Position numbers and translations under genes: made by a program
Part shown: positions 8,896-16,693 of the stretch, in pieces
How the letters are laid out: the number at the start of each line of letters is the position of its first letter
How positions within the stretch are numbered: position 1 is the stretch's first letter
The notes under the pieces: model-generated
The model's input: the letters and a program-made list of their open reading frames with translations, nothing else
Told to the model about the DNA's origin: nothing
Database searches by the model: none
Assembly (NCBI GenBank): GCA_013697785.1
Contig: JACCWE010000083.1
Location: 1 to 45,592 of the forward strand
Reading direction: 5' to 3'
DNA from: Gemmatimonadaceae bacterium
GTDB taxonomy: Bacteria > Gemmatimonadota > Gemmatimonadetes > Gemmatimonadales > Gemmatimonadaceae
DNA length: 45,592 bases

Positions 8896-10092
8896 ATGAG
8901 CACGCGCTGCCCCAGCTGCCAGTCGGTCTACGCGGACGACGCCAGATTCTGCCCGAAGGACGGGACGAAGCTCGAGACCGTCGTCGCGGGAGCATCAACG
9001 CCGCACGCGCCTCCGTTCATTCCTCCGGCGCTGCCCACGCCTCCGCTCCCAGCACCGACGCCCGCGGCGCCCGCAGCTCCACCCCCGCCGCCTACGCATG
9101 CGCGAGTCTTCCAGCCGCTCGGCGCCGAGAATCGCGCGACGGCGCAGCGATCGGGACCCGCGGGTGCGGCAGCGGGAAAGCCTGCGGACTATTCGAAGCT
9201 CGTCGGTGAGACGCTCGACTCGCGTTACTCGATTACGCGCAAGATCGGTGAGGGTGGGATGTCGTTCGTGTATCTCGCCGACGATGTGATCACGAAGCAG
9301 CAGGTCGCGATCAAGATTCTCTCACCCGCGCTGAGCCACGATCGAACCGCGATGGCGCGCCTGCGTCGCGAAGCGGAGCTCGCCGGACGGCTGGCGCATC
9401 CGAACGTCTGCCACATCATCAGGCTCGGCGAGACGAGCAATGGGCTCGTGTACGTGGTGATGCCGTTCGTGCAGGGCGAGCTGCTGTGCGATATCACCAA
9501 CCGCGCGAAGCAGCTGTCGATCGAGGTGACGGTTCGCTATATCACCGACATCGCCACCGGGCTGCAGGTGGCGCACGAGCTCGGAATCGTGCATCGCGAT
9601 CTCAAGCCGGAGAACATCATGATCAGTCGCGCGCCCGACGGGAGTGAGCACGCGATCGTGATGGACTTCGGACTCGCGAAGGAGCGCGCGATGAGCGCCG
9701 AGATCAAGAAGCTGACTGCGACGGGAATCGTGTTGGGCACCCCGGAGTTCATGAGCCCCGAGCAGCTGCGCGGGAAGGCGCTCGATCCGCGAACCGATGT
9801 GTACTCGCTCGGCCTGATGGCGTACGAGATGCTGACGGGGAAGCTGCCGTTCACGGGGCGCACGCAGCAGGAGATCATGATCGCGCGGCTACGGAGCGAG
9901 CCGACGCTGCTCCGGGCAGCTCGGCCGGATTTGAATTTCTCCGCAGGCATCGAGCGGGTGCTGCAGATGAGCATGGAGCGCGAGCCGGGAGATCGGTATC
10001 AGACGGCGCCGGAGTTCGCGGCGGCGCTGGCGGAGGCGGGGGGGCCGGCGAAGGGGAACAGCGGGGTGCTGGATCGGATTTTCGGGCGGTAG
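8896..10092 (+). CDS. Zn-ribbon Ser/Thr protein kinase (PknB-type, cytosolic)
   Basis: 398 residues. The N-terminus has a degenerate zinc ribbon (CPSC at 5-8, FCPKDG at 18-23; the fourth ligand position is Asp). A Pro/Ala-rich linker of about 70 residues follows, then a Hanks-type kinase domain from about 111 to 375. The P-loop is GEGGMSFVY, the ATP lysine Lys140 (VAIKIL), the catalytic loop HRDLKPEN with Asp235, the metal site DFG with Asp257, and the activation segment ends GTPEFMSPEQ. All catalytic residues are present. No transmembrane helix or PASTA repeats follow, so it should be cytoplasmic. It starts 18 bases after the diguanylate cyclase stop, so the two signalling proteins are probably made together; the substrate is unknown. 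Confidence 0.95.
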   Translation: MSTRCPSCQSVYADDARFCPKDGTKLETVVAGASTPHAPPFIPPALPTPPLPAPTPAAPAAPPPPPTHARVFQPLGAENRATAQRSGPAGAAAGKPADYSKLVGETLDSRYSITRKIGEGGMSFVYLADDVITKQQVAIKILSPALSHDRTAMARLRREAELAGRLAHPNVCHIIRLGETSNGLVYVVMPFVQGELLCDITNRAKQLSIEVTVRYITDIATGLQVAHELGIVHRDLKPENIMISRAPDGSEHAIVMDFGLAKERAMSAEIKKLTATGIVLGTPEFMSPEQLRGKALDPRTDVYSLGLMAYEMLTGKLPFTGRTQQEIMIARLRSEPTLLRAARPDLNFSAGIERVLQMSMEREPGDRYQTAPEFAAALAEAGGPAKGNSGVLDRIFGR

Positions 10093-10161
10093 GCAGCGTG
10101 GCGGAATACGCTCGCCCAGCCCCATTGCAGCCCCTCACGGCGCGCGGTCAGATTTCACTCC

Positions 10162-11277
10162 ATGAAGCGATACGCGGCGTTCGAGCCACCCGAGTACGTC
10201 GCCTGGGCTCCCGATGAGACGGAGCGGGCACGCTTTGCGAACGCGATAGCGAAGCATCCCGATCGCGCCGCCGTCATTGAACGACTGCAGGAGCCCCAGC
10301 TCCTCGACATGTACGCGGGGCTCGTTCGCACGCGGTTGATCGATGTCGCGCTGAAACGGTTCGTGAAACAGGGAGTGATCTCCAAGGCGTGGCTGGGCAC
10401 CGGCGAGGAGGCCGCAACGGTCGGCCCCGTGCACGCGCTCAGGCGCGGCCCGAACGCCGACATCGTCGCCCCGATGATCCGTAACTCCGGCGCCTGTAAC
10501 GAGATGGGCATGCCGGCCGCGGATATCTTCCGGGCCTACATGGGCACCGGCGACTCCCCATCACACGGCCGGGATGGGCATTACGGGGATTTCGCCCGCG
10601 GGATCCTGCCGCCGGTGAGCATCGTGGGCGACTGCGCGGCCGTGGTGGCCGGTATTGCCCTCGCCATGCGCCTCCAGGGGCGGGACAACGTCGCGATCAC
10701 CTGGATCGGTGACGGAAGCACGAAGGCGGGCGTTTTTCATGAGGGGCTGAACTTCGCGGCGGTGAACAAGGTGCCGGCGATTTTCGTCATCCAGAACAAC
10801 CAGGTCGCGCTTGGCACTCGTCTCGCGCAGCACCATCTCGAGCCGGCGCCGACCAGCTTCGCGAACTGGCCGAAGGCGTACGGAATCTGGGGCGGCGTGT
10901 TCGACGGAAACAACGTGCTCGATGGCTTCGCGCTCACGTCGCTGGCGGCGGAGCGGTGCCGGCGGGGCGAAGGGCCAGCGCTCCTGATCGCTGAGACATT
11001 CCGGATGGGCGGGCACGCGACACACGATGATCTCGAGGCGCGCCGCACGTTCGACTCCGGACTGTTCGAGCAGTGGGGACGACGCGAACCGATCGCGATG
11101 TACGAGCAGTGGCTGCGGTTGCGTGGCATCTCGAGCGAGCGGCTCGAGGAGCTGGAGCTGCGGGTCGAGCTCGAGGTGGGCAAGGCAGAGGAAGAAGCAC
11201 TCGCGAGTCGCGCCGGCGCAATGCCGAAGGGCGAGGACGCGCTGAGTGGAGTCTATCACACAGGGATGAGGTCATGA
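10162..11277 (+). CDS. Thiamine-diphosphate 2-oxoacid dehydrogenase E1, alpha subunit
   Basis: 371 residues, the normal size for an alpha subunit of a heterotetrameric E1. The ThDP-binding motif runs from GDG (183-185) to NN (212-213) in the standard spacing. The flanking HGRDGHYGD and GTGEEAATVG segments also match. The AWLGTGEEA and FRMGGHATHDD stretches resemble the branched-chain 2-oxoacid/acetoin-type E1 alpha subunits more than PDH. The beta subunit normally lies immediately downstream, but here the next gene is an unrelated sugar dehydrogenase that overlaps by four bases (ATGA). The E1 beta and the rest of the complex must be encoded elsewhere, or this paralogue has another role. The fragment of E2 at the left edge is a possible but unproven partner. 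Confidence 0.87.
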   Translation: MKRYAAFEPPEYVAWAPDETERARFANAIAKHPDRAAVIERLQEPQLLDMYAGLVRTRLIDVALKRFVKQGVISKAWLGTGEEAATVGPVHALRRGPNADIVAPMIRNSGACNEMGMPAADIFRAYMGTGDSPSHGRDGHYGDFARGILPPVSIVGDCAAVVAGIALAMRLQGRDNVAITWIGDGSTKAGVFHEGLNFAAVNKVPAIFVIQNNQVALGTRLAQHHLEPAPTSFANWPKAYGIWGGVFDGNNVLDGFALTSLAAERCRRGEGPALLIAETFRMGGHATHDDLEARRTFDSGLFEQWGRREPIAMYEQWLRLRGISSERLEELELRVELEVGKAEEEALASRAGAMPKGEDALSGVYHTGMRS

Positions 11278-12416
11278 GATCACTTTTCGCGCTCGCCAGC
11301 ATCGTCGGCATCGCATCCGTCTCGGTCGCCTGCGGCGGCTCGAGCGACGGCGGCAGCGTGACTCCGCCCGATGGGAGCTTTCCGAGTCCGCTCACCGTTG
11401 CCGGCGGGATGCACATCAACTACTTCGCGAAGGTGGGCGGTGCGCGCGTGATGGCGCTCGGCCCCGACGGCGCGGTGTACGTGAGCGTGCCGAGCTCGAA
11501 CAAGGTCGTGCGCGTGTGGGATGCGAACGGCGACAACGTGGCCGACAGCTCGCGTACGGCGGTCGACGGTCTCAACGGCCCGTCGGGCATCGCTTTCCAC
11601 AAGGGCTTCCTCTATATCGCGAACACGAACGGCGTCGTACGCGTGACGCTCAACGCGCAGGGAACCGCGACCGCATCGCCGGTGGCCGTGAACACACTGC
11701 CGGGCGGCGGCGGACACTCCACGCGCACGATCGTGTTCGGCGCGGACAGCGCGATGTACGTGTCGGTCGGCTCGTCGTGCAATCTGTGTGTCGAGACGGA
11801 CTCCGAGCGCGCGACCGTCGTGCGCTTCAACGAGGATGGCTCGAGCGGACATGTCTTCTCGCGCGGGCTGCGCAACGCCGTCGGCCTCGCGCTGAACCCG
11901 ACGACGCACAAGGTGTGGGTGTCGCAGAACGAGCGCGATAACGTCGCTCCCGATCACCAGGATCTCCCGCCCGAAGAGATAAACATTCTGCAGGACGGGA
12001 AGGACTACGGCTGGCCGTACTGCTATTCGCTGAATGGTGCGGCGGTGCCGAACCCGGAGTACAACGATGCTGGCCGCTGCGCGACCACGGTCACCGCCGC
12101 GCTCGAGATGCAGGCGCACTCCGCCCCCCTTGGCATGACCTTCCTCAACAGGGCGACGCTGCTGCCGTCGGAGTATCGCGGCGATCTGCTCGTGGCGTTC
12201 CATGGATCCTGGGATCGCGATCAGCCGACGGGCGCGAAAGTCGTGCGTGTGAGGATCTCGGGCGGACTGCCGACGAGCGTCGAGGATTTCGTCACCGGCT
12301 GGCAGCGCTCCGACGGCTCGCGCTGGGGACGTCCCGCCGACGTGCAGGTGTACAAGGACGGGTCGGTGCTCATCTCGGATGATCAGAGCGGCTCGATCTA
12401 CCGCGTTGCTCCGTAA
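11274..12416 (+). CDS. PQQ-type glucose/sorbosone dehydrogenase family lipoprotein
   Basis: 380 residues. The N-terminus MRSLFALASIVGIASVSVAC resembles a lipoprotein signal, with Cys20 followed by a Gly/Ser-rich tether. The body is a six-blade propeller of the soluble glucose/L-sorbosone dehydrogenase family, shown by GPDGAVYVSVPSSN, the RTIVFGAD strand, SQNERDNVAPDHQDLPPEEIN (here split as SQNERDNVAPD then HQDLPPEEIN), DYGWPYCY and AFHGSWDRDQPTGAKV. These mark PQQ-binding sugar or aldose dehydrogenases that oxidise sugars in the periplasm. Substrate and cofactor are inferred from family only. The start ATG overlaps the E1 alpha stop; the open frame reaching further upstream lies inside that gene and was rejected. 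Confidence 0.85.
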   Translation: MRSLFALASIVGIASVSVACGGSSDGGSVTPPDGSFPSPLTVAGGMHINYFAKVGGARVMALGPDGAVYVSVPSSNKVVRVWDANGDNVADSSRTAVDGLNGPSGIAFHKGFLYIANTNGVVRVTLNAQGTATASPVAVNTLPGGGGHSTRTIVFGADSAMYVSVGSSCNLCVETDSERATVVRFNEDGSSGHVFSRGLRNAVGLALNPTTHKVWVSQNERDNVAPDHQDLPPEEINILQDGKDYGWPYCYSLNGAAVPNPEYNDAGRCATTVTAALEMQAHSAPLGMTFLNRATLLPSEYRGDLLVAFHGSWDRDQPTGAKVVRVRISGGLPTSVEDFVTGWQRSDGSRWGRPADVQVYKDGSVLISDDQSGSIYRVAP

Positions 12417-12429
12417 TAGCGGTGCGGGA

Positions 12430-13434
12430 GTGAGAGTTTTTCGCGCAACGGCTGGCGCGCTCCTCGTGGTCGGTGCGCTCGCGGCGTCCGCCTCGCGCTC
12501 GCGCGCGCAGACGCTCGTCGCGCAGAACCAGCGCATCGTCGCGCGCGCCGACACGCTCCTGATTGCCGGGCGCATTTTCGCGGCGGAGTCGCTCTACTAC
12601 ATCGCCGTGCGGCGCGGCCCGCGCGATCCCGGCGCTCGCCTCGCGCTCGGCCGCTATCTCGCACAGCGTGGCGCGCTCAAGGTCGGCGCGGTGCTGATGG
12701 AGGAGGCGCGCTACTTCGGCGGCGATCCCGCGCGCATCGCGGTCGAGCTCGCGCCGGTGTATCAGCGCCTCGGCGAGTACAATCATCTCGCGGCGCTGCC
12801 GTCGAGCGCGGTGCCGTACGGCGAGCGGATGCGCGCCGAGTATCTGCGTGACAATCGCCCGGGTATCTCGGGGCCGGACTCGGCGAGCGTCGACTACGCG
12901 GTGAACGACAGCCAGCTGCTCGGCCGAGTGACGCTCGTCATCGGCGCGGACACGGTGCTGGCGACGATCGATGCGCGCACCGAGGGGCTCGTGCTCGACA
13001 CGGCGTGGGCGAAGCGAAAGGAGCTTCGGCGATTCGGCGCGCGTACGCTTGCCGCGAGGGACGTCGATGCGGTGACGCTCGCCGTCGTGCTCGGACCGTA
13101 CACCTTCACCAACGTGCCGACGCACTTCGCCGAGCTGCGCGGCGCGGCGAAGGCGACGATCGGGCTCGACCTGATCGGACAGCTGGCGCCGAGCTTCGAT
13201 CCGCGGCGAGGGAAGGTCGTGCTGCGTGCGGGAGGCAGACTACCGGCATCATTCCCGGGGCTGCGGATCGCGACGCTGACGAACGATCGTGGCGTGTACG
13301 TCGTGAAGGGCGAGACGATCTTTCCACTCGGCCACCCCGATGTGCAGCGCTACTTCCGGAATTCGCGCTGGACGCTGAATCCGAAGAAAGGCGAGGTGCT
13401 GGTGGATTCGGTGGGGACGCCGAACGCGCTGTAG
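12430..13434 (+). CDS. Secreted protein: helical repeats plus degenerate retropepsin-like domain
   Basis: 334 residues from a GTG that avoids overlap with the upstream gene; a longer in-frame start at 12379 exists. The signal peptide ends in the Ala-Gln style (SRSRAQ, residues 22-27). Residues 30-120 look like two or three TPR-type helical hairpins. Residues 160-270 resemble the retropepsin-like aspartyl protease fold, with a VTLVIGADTVLATIDART strand and the late GLDLIGQLAPSFDPRRG stretch (Gly245-Asp247), usually GLDxL in active relatives. The catalytic DTG is replaced by DAR (Asp181-Ala-Arg), so proteolysis is unlikely. It could be a binding domain. I have no named orthologue. It ends 32 bases before the convergent CoA-binding gene, with a perfect palindrome between. 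Confidence 0.75.
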   Translation: MRVFRATAGALLVVGALAASASRSRAQTLVAQNQRIVARADTLLIAGRIFAAESLYYIAVRRGPRDPGARLALGRYLAQRGALKVGAVLMEEARYFGGDPARIAVELAPVYQRLGEYNHLAALPSSAVPYGERMRAEYLRDNRPGISGPDSASVDYAVNDSQLLGRVTLVIGADTVLATIDARTEGLVLDTAWAKRKELRRFGARTLAARDVDAVTLAVVLGPYTFTNVPTHFAELRGAAKATIGLDLIGQLAPSFDPRRGKVVLRAGGRLPASFPGLRIATLTNDRGVYVVKGETIFPLGHPDVQRYFRNSRWTLNPKKGEVLVDSVGTPNAL

Positions 13435-13443
13435 GCTCCCGAC

Positions 13444-13465
13444 GATCTCTTGAATTCAAGAGATC
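13444..13465. repeat. Perfect 22-bp palindrome between convergent genes
   Basis: The 22 bases are a perfect inverted repeat with no spacer, centred on the EcoRI-type hexamer GAATTC; the left arm is GATCTCTTGAA. It lies entirely in the 32-base gap between two convergent stop codons. As RNA it would fold into a hairpin in either direction, so a bidirectional terminator is the simplest reading. However, it is AT-rich in a GC-rich genome and only a short T run follows. A dimeric repressor site is an alternative. Confidence 0.75.
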
Positions 13466-13466
13466 T

Positions 13467-13940
13467 TCAGCGCCCGATGCGTGTGAGCTCGACGAGCAGA
13501 CATCGGTCCTGCACCACCTCGATCCCCGCGCGCGCCAACTGCTCGGCGACCTCGTCGTGGCGAATGCCTGACTGAAACCAGACTGCCTTCGGTCGCTTCG
13601 CGAGAATGTCTTCGACGTGATTCGGGATGTCCTGCGCGCGGCGGAAGACATCGACCAGGTCGATGTCGCCGGGAATCTCCGCGAGCGTGCGATACACCGG
13701 CTTTCCGAACAGCTCGCGCAACTCGGGATAGTAGACAGGCACAGGAATCACGTCGTAGCCTGCGCGATGCGCGTGATCGGGAACGTAGTACGCGGGGGCA
13801 CCCGACTCCGGTGTCTTCACACCGAGCACCGCGATGCGATGCGTCCGCTGGAGCAGCGCGCGCAGCTCGGCCGGCGTTTCGAGCAGCCGCGCGCGCCATG
13901 CATCGGGCGCCTCGGCATCGGGCTCGCGCAGCGCGCTCAT
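13467..13940 (-). CDS. CoA-binding-domain protein (YccU type)
   Basis: 157 residues with a single Rossmann-type CoA-binding domain like the N-terminal domain of succinyl-CoA synthetase. Visible family stretches are TPAELRALLQRTHRIAVLG, then YYVPDHAHRAGYDVIPVPVYY (shown here as YYVPDHAHRAG and YDVIPVPVYY), DLVDVFRRAQDIPNHVEDIL, AVWFQSGIRHDEVAEQLARAG and EVVQDRCLLVE. The VWFQ-G and QDRCL motifs are typical of YccU-family proteins, whose role is still unclear. There is no ligase or acyltransferase domain. It is translationally coupled to the 73-residue gene upstream: the ATG overlaps that gene's stop as ATGA. Confidence 0.85.
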   Translation of the reverse strand: MSALREPDAEAPDAWRARLLETPAELRALLQRTHRIAVLGVKTPESGAPAYYVPDHAHRAGYDVIPVPVYYPELRELFGKPVYRTLAEIPGDIDLVDVFRRAQDIPNHVEDILAKRPKAVWFQSGIRHDEVAEQLARAGIEVVQDRCLLVELTRIGR

Positions 13941-14158
13941 TCTTCGCGCCCCGGTGCGAACGCGTCGACGGACATCTTGAGCTGCTGAGTGAGCTCCGCG
14001 TCGCCGCTCAGCAGCGTCTCCCACGAGAGCTCGCGTCCCTTCCGGCGCCCTTTGAGCGCGATCTTCACCCCATCGGGCGAGATGATCACGGTGTAGAGCT
14101 CCTTGCCGAGCTTGATCTCGCGCTTGATCTGGCCTTCGAGCCTTGTGGTCACGGTCAT
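13937..14158 (-). CDS. Small uncharacterised protein coupled to the CoA-binding protein
   Basis: 73 residues, starting MTVTTRLEGQIKREIKLGKELYT, given here in parts MTVTTRLEGQIK and REIKLGKELYT. The ATG at 14158 has GAGG four to five bases upstream, so I prefer it over an in-frame ATG nine codons earlier. The content suggests a short beta-rich protein (LYTVIISPDGVKIALKGRRKG) followed by an amphipathic helix. No domain is recognised. The four-base overlap with the CoA-binding gene and consistent codon use suggest the two are made in fixed ratio, perhaps as partners. It might be a regulator or scaffold; function unknown. Confidence 0.7.
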   Translation of the reverse strand: MTVTTRLEGQIKREIKLGKELYTVIISPDGVKIALKGRRKGRELSWETLLSGDAELTQQLKMSVDAFAPGREE

Positions 14159-14325
14159 TGCCTCGGGAAGGAAGCGGAGCGGCATCCTGCACCCGGCTGA
14201 TGGTCAAAATGTGTGCTCGCGTACTTCCCGTAGTCCCACGTTGCCGGGGGTAACGTGCCCCTGGCCGCTCAGCTAGCTTTCGTGACTGTATACAATGTCC
14301 GCCGAGTACTTGAGGAGATCTTCGA

Positions 14326-15465
14326 ATGCGAATGCTTGTTCTTGGTGCGGGGCTGCAAGGCTCGGCCTGCGCGTACGACCTGCTTCAGAATCCGGAAGTC
14401 AGCGAGGTTCGCCTCGCCGATCTGAACGTTACGCACCTCCCCGATTTTCTCAACGAGTACTCGGGGAAGCGTCTCATTCCGACACCGCTCGACGTGCGCA
14501 ATCGCGACGCCGTCCTCGCGGTGATGCGCGAGAGCAAGGCGACGATGAGCGCGATCCCGTATTACTTCAATCTCGACCTCGCGCGGCTCGCCGTGCAGGC
14601 GGGAACGAACTTCTGCGACCTCGGCGGCAACACCGAGATCGTCTTTCAGCAGAAGGAACTCGACGCCGAGGCGCGGAAGGCGAAGGTCACGATCGTTCCG
14701 GATTGCGGACTCGCTCCGGGGATGGTGAACATTCTCGCGCAATACGGCATTACGCAGCTCGACGATGTGAAGTCCGTGAAGATCTTCGTCGGCGGACTCC
14801 CGCAACAGCCGGAAGGCCCGCTCGGCTATCAGATCGTGTACTCGCTCGAGGGCGTGCTCGATTACTACACGACGCTGTCGTGGATCGTACGCAATGGGAA
14901 GCGCGAGCAGGTGAAGGCGCTCTCCGAGCGCGAGCCGGTGCTGTTTCCGAAGCCCGTCGGCGAGCTCGAGGCGTTCCACACCGCCGGCGGATTGTCGACG
15001 ATGGCGTGGCGCTATGAGGGGAAGATCCCCTCGATGGAGTACAAGACGCTCCGCTATCCGGGACACGCGCACATCATGGAAGCGATTCGCGAGCTCGGGC
15101 TGCTCGAGCTCGCGCCGATCGACGTTAAGGGCACGAAGGTCGTTCCGCGCGATGTGATCGTGGCGGCGATGGGCCCACGGCTCACGAAGCCGAAAGGGCG
15201 AGATCTCGTCGCGCTGCGCGTGGAGGTCGAAGGAACGAAGGGCGGCAAGGCGAAAAAGGTCGGCTGGGAGCTGCTCGATTACTACGACGAGTCGCGTGGC
15301 ATCAGCGCGATGATGCGAACGACGGGCTACTCGCTGTCGATCACGGGTCAGATGCAGGCGAACGGCGAGCTCGAGACGGGGGTCTACACCCCCGACGAGT
15401 GTATCCCGGCGGAGAAGTACATCGCCGAGCTTGCGAAGCGCGGCGTGATGATCAAGGCGATTTAA
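14326..15465 (+). CDS. Saccharopine-dehydrogenase-like NAD(P)-dependent oxidoreductase
   Basis: 379 residues. The N-terminus has a Rossmann fold with GAGLQGS (Gly7-x-Gly9-x-x-Gly12), followed by the VRLADLNV dinucleotide-binding strand and a DVRNRDAV segment. The rest matches the saccharopine dehydrogenase / L-lysine 6-dehydrogenase-like group: CDLGGNTEIVF, VPDCGLAPGMVNIL, EYKTLRYPGHAHIM and the C-terminal ISAMMRTTGYSLSITGQM. The PGH segment and the KTLRYPGH stretch are seen in L-lysine dehydrogenases, so oxidative deamination of lysine or a related amino acid is plausible but not shown. A good ribosome site, GAGGAG, lies 8-9 bases before the ATG. The D-amino-acid-type aldolase gene follows after 26 bases, suggesting shared transcription. 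Confidence 0.82.
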   Translation: MRMLVLGAGLQGSACAYDLLQNPEVSEVRLADLNVTHLPDFLNEYSGKRLIPTPLDVRNRDAVLAVMRESKATMSAIPYYFNLDLARLAVQAGTNFCDLGGNTEIVFQQKELDAEARKAKVTIVPDCGLAPGMVNILAQYGITQLDDVKSVKIFVGGLPQQPEGPLGYQIVYSLEGVLDYYTTLSWIVRNGKREQVKALSEREPVLFPKPVGELEAFHTAGGLSTMAWRYEGKIPSMEYKTLRYPGHAHIMEAIRELGLLELAPIDVKGTKVVPRDVIVAAMGPRLTKPKGRDLVALRVEVEGTKGGKAKKVGWELLDYYDESRGISAMMRTTGYSLSITGQMQANGELETGVYTPDECIPAEKYIAELAKRGVMIKAI

Positions 15466-15491
15466 GTCCGATGATCGAGACGTAATTCACA

Positions 15492-16616
15492 ATGCAGCGA
15501 TCGTTGGCGCGTCTCGGCGACCCTGTCGCCACCGTCGAGACGCCGGCGCTGGTCATCGATCTCGATGCGATGGAGCGCAATCTCGCGGCGATGGCGGCGT
15601 TTGCACGCTCGCAGGGTGTTGGCTTGCGCCCGCACGCCAAAATGCACAAGAGCGCGGCGATCGCGAAGGCGCAGATCGCCGCCGGTGCTGTCGGCGTCTG
15701 CGTGCAAAAGGTCAGCGAGGCCGAGGTGCTGGCTGATGCCGGGATCGCGGACATCTACATCAGCAACGAGGTGATCGACGCGGCGAAGCTGATGCGCGTT
15801 GCCGCTCTGGCGGGACGCATCACACTCGCGATCGCGGTCGACTCTATCCTCGGCATAGATCGCCTCGCCGAAGCCTGCAGGGCCGCCTCGAGCGCGCCGA
15901 ATGTGTTCGTTGAGATCGACGTCGGCCAGGGCCGCTGCGGCGTCTCGCCAGAGGAAGCAGGTGCGCTCGCGCGCCACGTTGTCTCGAGCGGCCTGCGCTT
16001 CGGAGGCATACAGGCCTACCAGGGCGGAGCCCAGCATCTGCGCGGCGCGGATGAGCGCGAGGGCGCAGTGCGCAGCGCCGCAGCTTTGGTGCGCGCGGCG
16101 CAGCTGAGCATTGCCTCGGCCGGCGTCGCGTGCCCGCTCGTGACCGGCGGGGGCACCGGCACCTTTGTTTTCGAGGCCGCGAGCGGCGCCTACGGCGAGA
16201 TGCAGGTCGGCAGTTATCTGTTCATGGATTGCGACTATGCAGACAATGAACCGGCCGAACATGCGCCGCGGTTCGAGCAGGCGCTGTTCGTCAAGTCGCA
16301 GGTGATGAGCCGCCGTGCAGCGCATGTGGTGGTCGACGCCGGGCTCAAGGCGTACGCGGTCGACTCCGGGCTGCCGCGAGTCTGGCAGCGCGAGCTCGAG
16401 CTGTTCAACTACGGCGACGAGCACGGCATCCTGAGGCGGAGCGGCAGTGACTCGACTGCCGATCTTCCTCTGCTCGGCGATCCCGTCTGGCTAGTGCCGG
16501 GGCACTGCGATCCAACCGTCAGTCTTCACGACGCTTACGTGGCGGTGCGCGGCGGGCTGGAACGGGGCGTGATCGAGGCGCTGTGGGCAGTGGATACCCG
16601 CGGCTGTCTGCTCTGA
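15492..16616 (+). CDS. PLP/metal-dependent D-threonine / 3-hydroxy-D-aspartate aldolase-type enzyme
   Basis: 374 residues of the alanine-racemase-N-terminal/DSD1 family. Lys50 in RPHAKMHKS is the PLP Schiff base. The ending PGHCDPTVSLHD supplies metal ligands His338 and Asp340. The H-x-D pair is the arrangement of D-threonine and 3-hydroxy-D-aspartate aldolases, while D-serine dehydratases have H-x-C, so I infer aldolase chemistry giving glycine plus an aldehyde or glyoxylate. Other visible family blocks are FVEIDVGQGRCGV, IQAYQGGAQH and VTGGGTGTF. The rest of the beta-hydroxyaspartate pathway is not in the window. The upstream neighbour is the saccharopine-dehydrogenase-like gene on the same strand; the downstream gene is convergent. 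Confidence 0.85.
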   Translation: MQRSLARLGDPVATVETPALVIDLDAMERNLAAMAAFARSQGVGLRPHAKMHKSAAIAKAQIAAGAVGVCVQKVSEAEVLADAGIADIYISNEVIDAAKLMRVAALAGRITLAIAVDSILGIDRLAEACRAASSAPNVFVEIDVGQGRCGVSPEEAGALARHVVSSGLRFGGIQAYQGGAQHLRGADEREGAVRSAAALVRAAQLSIASAGVACPLVTGGGTGTFVFEAASGAYGEMQVGSYLFMDCDYADNEPAEHAPRFEQALFVKSQVMSRRAAHVVVDAGLKAYAVDSGLPRVWQRELELFNYGDEHGILRRSGSDSTADLPLLGDPVWLVPGHCDPTVSLHDAYVAVRGGLERGVIEALWAVDTRGCLL

Positions 16617-16693
16617 GGTAGCGTGCGGTGCAGCGCGTAGACTCGCCTCGTGCGCAGCTCGAGGTGACCTTGCTCAGCGCTCTGTAGCTCGAT

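Noticed and set aside
11073-11273. Upstream extension of the sugar dehydrogenase frame
   Set aside because: Arg-rich sequence inside the E1 alpha gene; the lipoprotein signal begins at 11274.
14241-14296. TTGCCG and TACAAT before the saccharopine-dehydrogenase-like gene
   Set aside because: Spacing is far too long for one promoter; only a lone -10-like box remains.
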